Shown piece after piece: positions 59,011-64,000 of a DNA stretch of 64,000 bases (the stretch's first letter is position 1; every line of letters begins with the position of its first letter). The notes below the pieces were generated by a model. It did not search any database. It was not told the DNA's origin and was given only the letters and a program-made list of their open reading frames with translations. Origin of the DNA: Coccinella septempunctata (Eukaryota > Arthropoda > Insecta > Coleoptera > Coccinellidae); assembly GCF_907165205.1 (NCBI RefSeq), contig NC_058194.1, positions 25,358,856 through 25,422,855 on the forward strand, in the 5' to 3' direction. The translations under genes were made by a program, and so were the position numbers.

Positions 59011-59640
59011 GTGCTCTTTCAAGCGCAGTGCAGACGATCGCGCCATCTATGGACCTGAGTCACGACTGATCGATGATTTTCCGAGGATTTAATGATTCTA
59101 GTGATCTGAAATCTGCTAGACCTTGACGAATACCAAGAGAGACATATGTTGGTCGCGAAATGTCCCACATCGGCTCTTTCCCAAGTGCCCTAACGAGTCC
59201 AGCGCCATTTTTCACTCCCGCAGATATCAAATTCAGATTTACGACCAGCTAATGAAATCCTATTAGAACGTTTAAACGGCCGCGGAGTCCTGGACGGCGA
59301 CCATGCCCATCAAGAATCGACAAATTCCGATTTATCTCGCCGAGTCGTAGCCGCGGGTCCGCAATTCCTCTTCTTTGATCGCTATCATCTCTCGCCCGAG
59401 CTGGCGCGATTTCGAGCGGTACGGGCGAGAAAGATTATTATAAGTACGGAATTTATGCAGGTTATTACCGAACGAGCGCTAATGTCCTGGACGTGGACTC
59501 ACTCACGGATTGAATATCGGCTCTCGCCGGTCCGATTTATATCGCAACGCTGCGTATTCAGAAAATTCGGCCAGCAACATGCTACAATCAGCTCTTGATC
59601 GTTTGCAGACTGGAGAACTAACGATTGTTCCACTGACAAT
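59011..59640. other. Unique G+C-rich block
   Basis: 59170-59480 is rich in G+C (CGGCCGCGGAGTCCTGG, GCCGAGTCGTAGCCGCGG, CGCCCGAGCTGGCGCG) with no convincing frame or repeat. Possible conserved non-coding element. Confidence 0.3.
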
Positions 59641-60126
59641 AGCTCACAACTCAAAATTGCAATGTCCATAGCTTCTAGTTTAAAAATATGGCAGCTCACA
59701 TTGCTCACCCTGCAACTGCAGGGTGTTACACTTACTCGCGTTAGGAATCTGTTTGGAAAAACTTGGAACTGTAACCTCAAAACACTCCGAAGGATGTACG
59801 TGATGATTTTGATAACAATATTCACCTATGGTCTGATAATTACAAGAACTAACCCAGACAGAACCTTCAGTGCTCTGCTTCCCAGCAGAAACGACTGGCT
59901 CTACCACAAGGAACTCTACAAGGATCTTGTTGGTTTACTGATTACTCCAGAACCAAACATGGCCCTGGAGCCGGAGTCTAGAGTCTACAGTCTACAGACG
60001 CTGACCGAGCTCACTGCTAGTCTGGGCAGGTTAGCGACAGGGTTTCAGGAGAGAATCTTTGCCATTAACCTACGCTCCAATCACCTGCTAAGGAAAATCA
60101 TAGGACGCCTTGGAGTACCCAAATAA
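59640..60126 (+). other. Open frame of uncertain origin
   Basis: Plus-strand frame 59662-60126 (154 codons, MSIASSLKIWQLTLLTLQLQ). The part KTWNCNLKTLRRMYVMILIT with FTYG faintly resembles the segment after the thumb in R1/Jockey-type reverse transcriptases. The rest does not. It lies directly upstream of an RTE-like fragment. I would not call it a gene. Confidence 0.2.
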
Positions 60127-60135
60127 TTCTTAGCA

Positions 60136-60985
60136 GTGTATGGAAGCCGTCACACCAACAAAACCGTTAGAACACAACATAATGGCTCCACAACCTATCA
60201 TTTCTTAACCAACTCTGGAAGTTGGCCTATTCAACCTGAAGCATCTCAGAGCAAGAGGGATGAAGAGGATGAAACTCTAGAACAGGTCGAGCAGTTCAAA
60301 CACATGGGAAACTTCATAAATACTAGGGCTAACCTGGATACGGAAATACACAGCCGTATCAATTCAGCATCACGGGCATTCTGGAAGTTGAAGGACACAG
60401 TGTTTCAAAATCACGACCTGAGGACCAAAACAGCTGTTTAAAAAGCAGTGGACCTGCTAACGCTTCTTCACGGAAGAGAAAGCTGGACGCTCTGCAGGCG
60501 ACATATTAAACACCCTGAACAAACGCAACAACGTCATCTAAGACAAATAATGCACATCAGATGGTTCCACAAAGTTTTCAATGCAGAAGTCTTGCAACGC
60601 GCGAGTTGTACAACAATTGACACTCAAGTAACGAAGGTCCGATTCAGATGGAGCGGCCACATTCTGAGGATGCAAGACACAAGACTCCCCAAAATAGCTC
60701 TGTATGGCGAATTCACAGAGGGAGCTCGGAAACCAGGAGTTCTGTTAAGCGGTTCAAGGATATACTGCACCAATCCCTAAAATCAGTTAATGCCAATCAT
60801 AACTGGGAACAACTGTCGTTAGACAGATCACAGTGGAGGTTTTTGGTCCACAGTTATAATGGAGACTCGAGAAAATACAGCGGCGGCCAGATCAAGTTGG
60901 TGACTATACACGAACGGAGTGTGAAAGGATCTGTAGGTCACGGTTGCGTCTCTTCAGTCACAGAAGAGCACACAGTCGCAAGTAG
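60136..60985 (+). pseudogene. RTE-like non-LTR retrotransposon fragment, C-terminal part
   Basis: Frame 60136-60441 includes VEQFKHMGNFINTRANLDTE and RINSASRAFWKLKD, the linker typical of RTE-type elements. After a stop, frame 60448-60780 has LLHGRESWTLCRRHIKHPEQ, LRQIMHIRWFHKVFNAEVLQ and RFRWSGHILRMQDTRLPK, which match the conserved YGxExWxLxRRHIKxLExFHQRxLR and RWxGHVxRMxDxRxP pattern. After a frameshift at about 60730, 60648-61007 gives KRFKDILHQSLKSVNANHNW and DRSQWR. Upstream motifs including YADD are not present. Dead copy. Confidence 0.7.
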
Positions 60986-61082
60986 CTTTAAAAAATTATG
61001 TGTTTGATCGCACCGATAGTTTTGTTTTTGAGTCTTTTTTTAGATTTATTCTCGGTAACGGTATACAGCAATGAATGAATGA

Positions 61083-61670
61083 AAGAATCACCTTGACAAG
61101 GGTTGGTCAATAAAAGTCCTAACTTCATTCAAGCTGCCATCAAATCTCTAGCAGCTGCCAAACGCGTAGGTACTCGAATGCAGATTTTACCTCTTCAAAT
61201 TGGGAAGTCACAACAGACTGCAATTTATTTGGGTACCTGGACACTCAGGCTTCAGAGGAATCAAGTTATCGGATGCTCTGGGCAGACAACTCTTGTCACA
61301 GCCTACCACACCAATCAATAGCTAGTATTTTCTAGAAAAATCTAATGATCTTATGGCGATTTGCACGGGACATTGCAGGTTCAGAGCTCACTTACACAAA
61401 ATCAGCATTTTCGATTAAATATACTCTGCTGACTTTGCCTAGATGAGGACGAAACTATTGAGCATATCCTCTGTAACTGCCAGGTGACCGACAGAATCAG
61501 ACTTGGAATCTTTGGTTCACTCAAGCTGGATTTGGAGGAACTCAAGAACCATTCCTCTTCTGACATCATCTCTCTCCTAGGAAATGTGGGGCTTGAGGGA
61601 GAAGCTTGTTTGTGTGCTACAATAGATCGCTTTGATAATGCTAGGACTAGCCTGTGATTTCATCACTAGA
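61083..61670 (+). pseudogene. LINE RNase H and C-terminal fragment 4
   Basis: A plus-strand frame reads FIQAAIKSLAAAK (start of RNase H, DSQAALKAL type), then in another frame QFIWVPGHSGFRGIKLSDAL with GRQ, and later, near 61430, RLNILC, a stop, LCLDEDETIEHILCNC and RIRLGIFGSLKLDLEEL. Together these are the RNase H plus C-terminal domain of an R1/Jockey-type element, interrupted by frameshifts. It follows the RTE-like fragment by about 100 bp. Confidence 0.6.
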
Positions 61671-64000
61671 GCTAAGAGAATGTAGATTAGGTAATGAAGC
61701 CATCTTCAGAAAATAAAGGAAAGGTATTGACCATGGGGGAATTCAGATGAAAAGTGCCTGGTTTTCTCTGAAAAACTACATTTTATCAGCAAACCTGTCC
61801 ACTGATGTAATGATCAAAAAGGAAAGCATTGAGAAGAACCTTAGCCCAATGCTATGTAGAAATGGGGAATGGAAAAAGGAACACAGATGACAAAACCCAC
61901 GACAGGAGCTACCTCAGGAGTATACGAGGAAAGCACCAAGTACCCAATGTCACTTTTTATGCTCCACCAGCTCAGCTGTAGCATAAAGTTATTCATTATT
62001 ACACTAGTGGATAATTCATGATTATTCACTGTCTGAGTTACTAGGATGACACTGAGGTGAACATATGGTGTTTGAAACTTTGCAACTTCTCATTCTTAAT
62101 CAAGCACGTAGGAAATGTTTCATAATACGCACCACGTTCGGGGCAGAGAGTTACTCCGGATTGAATATCTGGCCGAAGATAGCGGTGCGGCTTCCTCTTG
62201 TGTAGCAAATTGCGCCCGATCATCCCGATAATTTATGGCGATTTGTCTCTCTTATTTATGTGTATCGGACGTGATTTCGTTTTCCGAAGATGTACGCCGT
62301 TTTTGAACTCTCGTTGACGCTGCGATAATAAGTTATAGAGACAGCTACAAGGACGTTACGATAACTTCGCGAATGAAGATGTAGTAGACGCGGGATTCCC
62401 TATACAGGGTGGGAAAACAGGAGATCTACGGTCTGATTTTCAGCATAAGTCGACCTATTGCATTATCTGATGATGTTGAGAAAAAAATTGAATTTTCAAA
62501 GTTTGGCTTGAAGTCGAGCCATAAGTTCTTGAATAATCAAGCCAAACATGAAGCTTTTCTTATGAAAAACTCAACGCGAGCATTTTCATACAGCAAATTG
62601 CATAGTTCCCTTCAAAAAATCGTATTTCCTTTCAGGAAGGAGCTATTGGAGTGAATTGGGAATACTCCTGACGATAATGATGTATTTTTTATGAAATATC
62701 TTTGATACGTCACATTTTGAAATAACCATTTCAACCGTTTCCCAAAAAAATTATTTTCAGTACTCAAAAATGAAAAATAAAATGGGTACCTCAAATTTAA
62801 AGCGTTTCGTTTCTATTGCACAAGTTGGCAACATCGACTGAAATATGCGTTGATAATAAAGGACAACAAATACACTATCTTGATGAGATAGACAAAGATG
62901 GCTGTCTATGAAGTCTGCGACGAACGAGGATGGTCGTTAAATTTTATGGGATTTTTATGGCCGGTTGCTGTTGAGGCTCGCCAGTGAGTACGCGCCTTAT
63001 GATGTCTGTAAATCAACAGCAAACAGTTATTTTATAAACAAGCCATTGTTCTTTGTATTTTCTAGTAGGCGCGTTGCCATATAGTAAACTACAAACGAAG
63101 CGATTTGAAATTTAAAACCTCATATTTGAAGAATGATTTTGAATAGTTTCCGCGGTGCATTTGAAAACTTCATGAATGAAACTCATAATTATTCAGTTCA
63201 AACTTGCATATGCTGTGATAACCCAAATTGAAGAGAATTCCCCATTAAACAGGAAAATTTTAAGAGTTCAGGCTTCAAAAACTCATTGAAAGACCCAACG
63301 TTGCGTCATCAATTACCTCCACAGGGTGTTCAGAAATTTAGAGTGAATTTCAACTTCCAGTTCTACCCTGTATATCATCAAATTCAATTGGAATTCTTGC
63401 AGACTCGACATCAGGCGATAAACTAGATGAAATAGGCTACAAATAGACCACAAAATGATCAAAATCGATGCACACCTTAAAAAGTTATGTCAAAATGAAT
63501 TTGGAGAAAAAAAATTCTTTCCGGGTTTTTTTGTTCAGAAGTGTAATTGTAGAACTTCTACTTACTGATTCTCGACAAGAATCAAGCCAATTTATTCAGT
63601 CCCAAAAGCAAAATGTGCATCGAATCATCGTCCAAAGTCTTGACATATTTATCACCCAATGAACATCTCTGTTTCAACCGACGAATTGAAGAAATGCGAA
63701 AAATGTGGTTAACGTCCATCGGCTTTAGCCACACAAGTTAATCGGTCAGAAGTTACAAGGAGAATTATGCCCGGATTCCTGCCTATCTGGCTACCGCAGC
63801 ATCCGAAAGAGAGTCACCGCATTCGTCCGATGCTTTTTATTCATTTCACGACGTCCATTGACGCTAATTGTTGACACTTTTTACCGACAACGCTTATTTG
63901 TTACACCCATCACGTCAACCGATTATGTTTTATGTTCTTCCAACTGATCGTGTTCACTGTCAATATTACAAAAACCATGTAATAACAATGTAATTGAATG
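61671..64000. other. Unrecognised sequence to window end
   Basis: No gene or element recognised with confidence. A TACAGGGTG word occurs at about 62403 and a short CAGGGTGTTCAGAAATTTAG ... CTACCCTGTA pair at about 63323-63372, related by end sequence to the CAGGGTGAGTC family. 62140-62400 and 63700-63960 are slightly G+C-richer. Confidence 0.25.

Noticed and set aside
59662..60126. A 154-codon host gene
   Set aside because: Partial resemblance to post-thumb LINE text, location next to LINE debris and no splice context make a gene unlikely.
1..64000. CRISPR arrays, bacterial operons, tRNA or rRNA genes
   Set aside because: No regularly spaced repeats of the CRISPR type, no ribosome-binding-site-led gene clusters and no cloverleaf or rRNA signature were seen; the window is eukaryotic.

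Overview
This is an insect nuclear window that consists mostly of transposon remains. It looks A+T-rich by eye and contains mariner, Tc1 and pogo-like DNA transposons, several non-LTR retrotransposon lineages, a Penelope-like element, a short run of the insect telomere unit TTAGG, and one host gene with very short GT-AG introns. A beetle or similar insect is plausible, but the sequence alone does not fix the order.

Layout. Positions 1-7200 hold two copies each of two unrelated inverted-terminal-repeat families, in the order A-B-B-A, around a truncated non-LTR fragment. Positions 8100-9790 hold a Jockey-like LINE copy inside CAGGGTGAGTC-family debris. Positions 10800-12420 hold two Penelope-like 3' ends joined head to head, with one 12-bp duplication flanking the pair. 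Positions 12514-13345 are a nested insertion. Positions 14341-15554 are a pogo-like deletion derivative. Positions 16542-20762 hold two broken mariner elements, and a third lies at 51004-52270. Positions 21760-23850 hold LINE RNase H debris and, between two pieces of it, a possible terminal exon with a poly(A) signal. The only convincing complete host gene is SLC35F6, at 28651-30641 on the minus strand: seven coding exons and 378 codons. From 31.5 to 64 kb there are more short palindromic elements, a long unclassified TIR family (GGGGAGCC ends), a Tc1 transposon whose catalytic triad survives, two more Jockey copies, an RTE-like fragment and another RNase H fragment.

The elements are parasitic and mostly dead, so they do not form a pathway together. 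Their nesting does give a relative chronology. The GGGGAGCC family was hit by a CAGGGTGAGTC element at 12612-13280 and appears to have been hit by mariner at 19602. A LINE copy at 57672-59010 sits just beyond another GGGGAGCC copy.

I found no new multi-gene system. The most unusual items are the head-to-head Penelope pair with a hammerhead-like core in each arm, the 1.2-kb TIR family that carries a helix-turn-helix remnant split by a spliceosomal-type intron, and a palindromic insert with telomere-like repeats flanked by an exact 19-bp duplication. Several G+C-richer non-repeat blocks may be regulatory. All boundaries and family calls come from reading the sequence by eye, without database searches.
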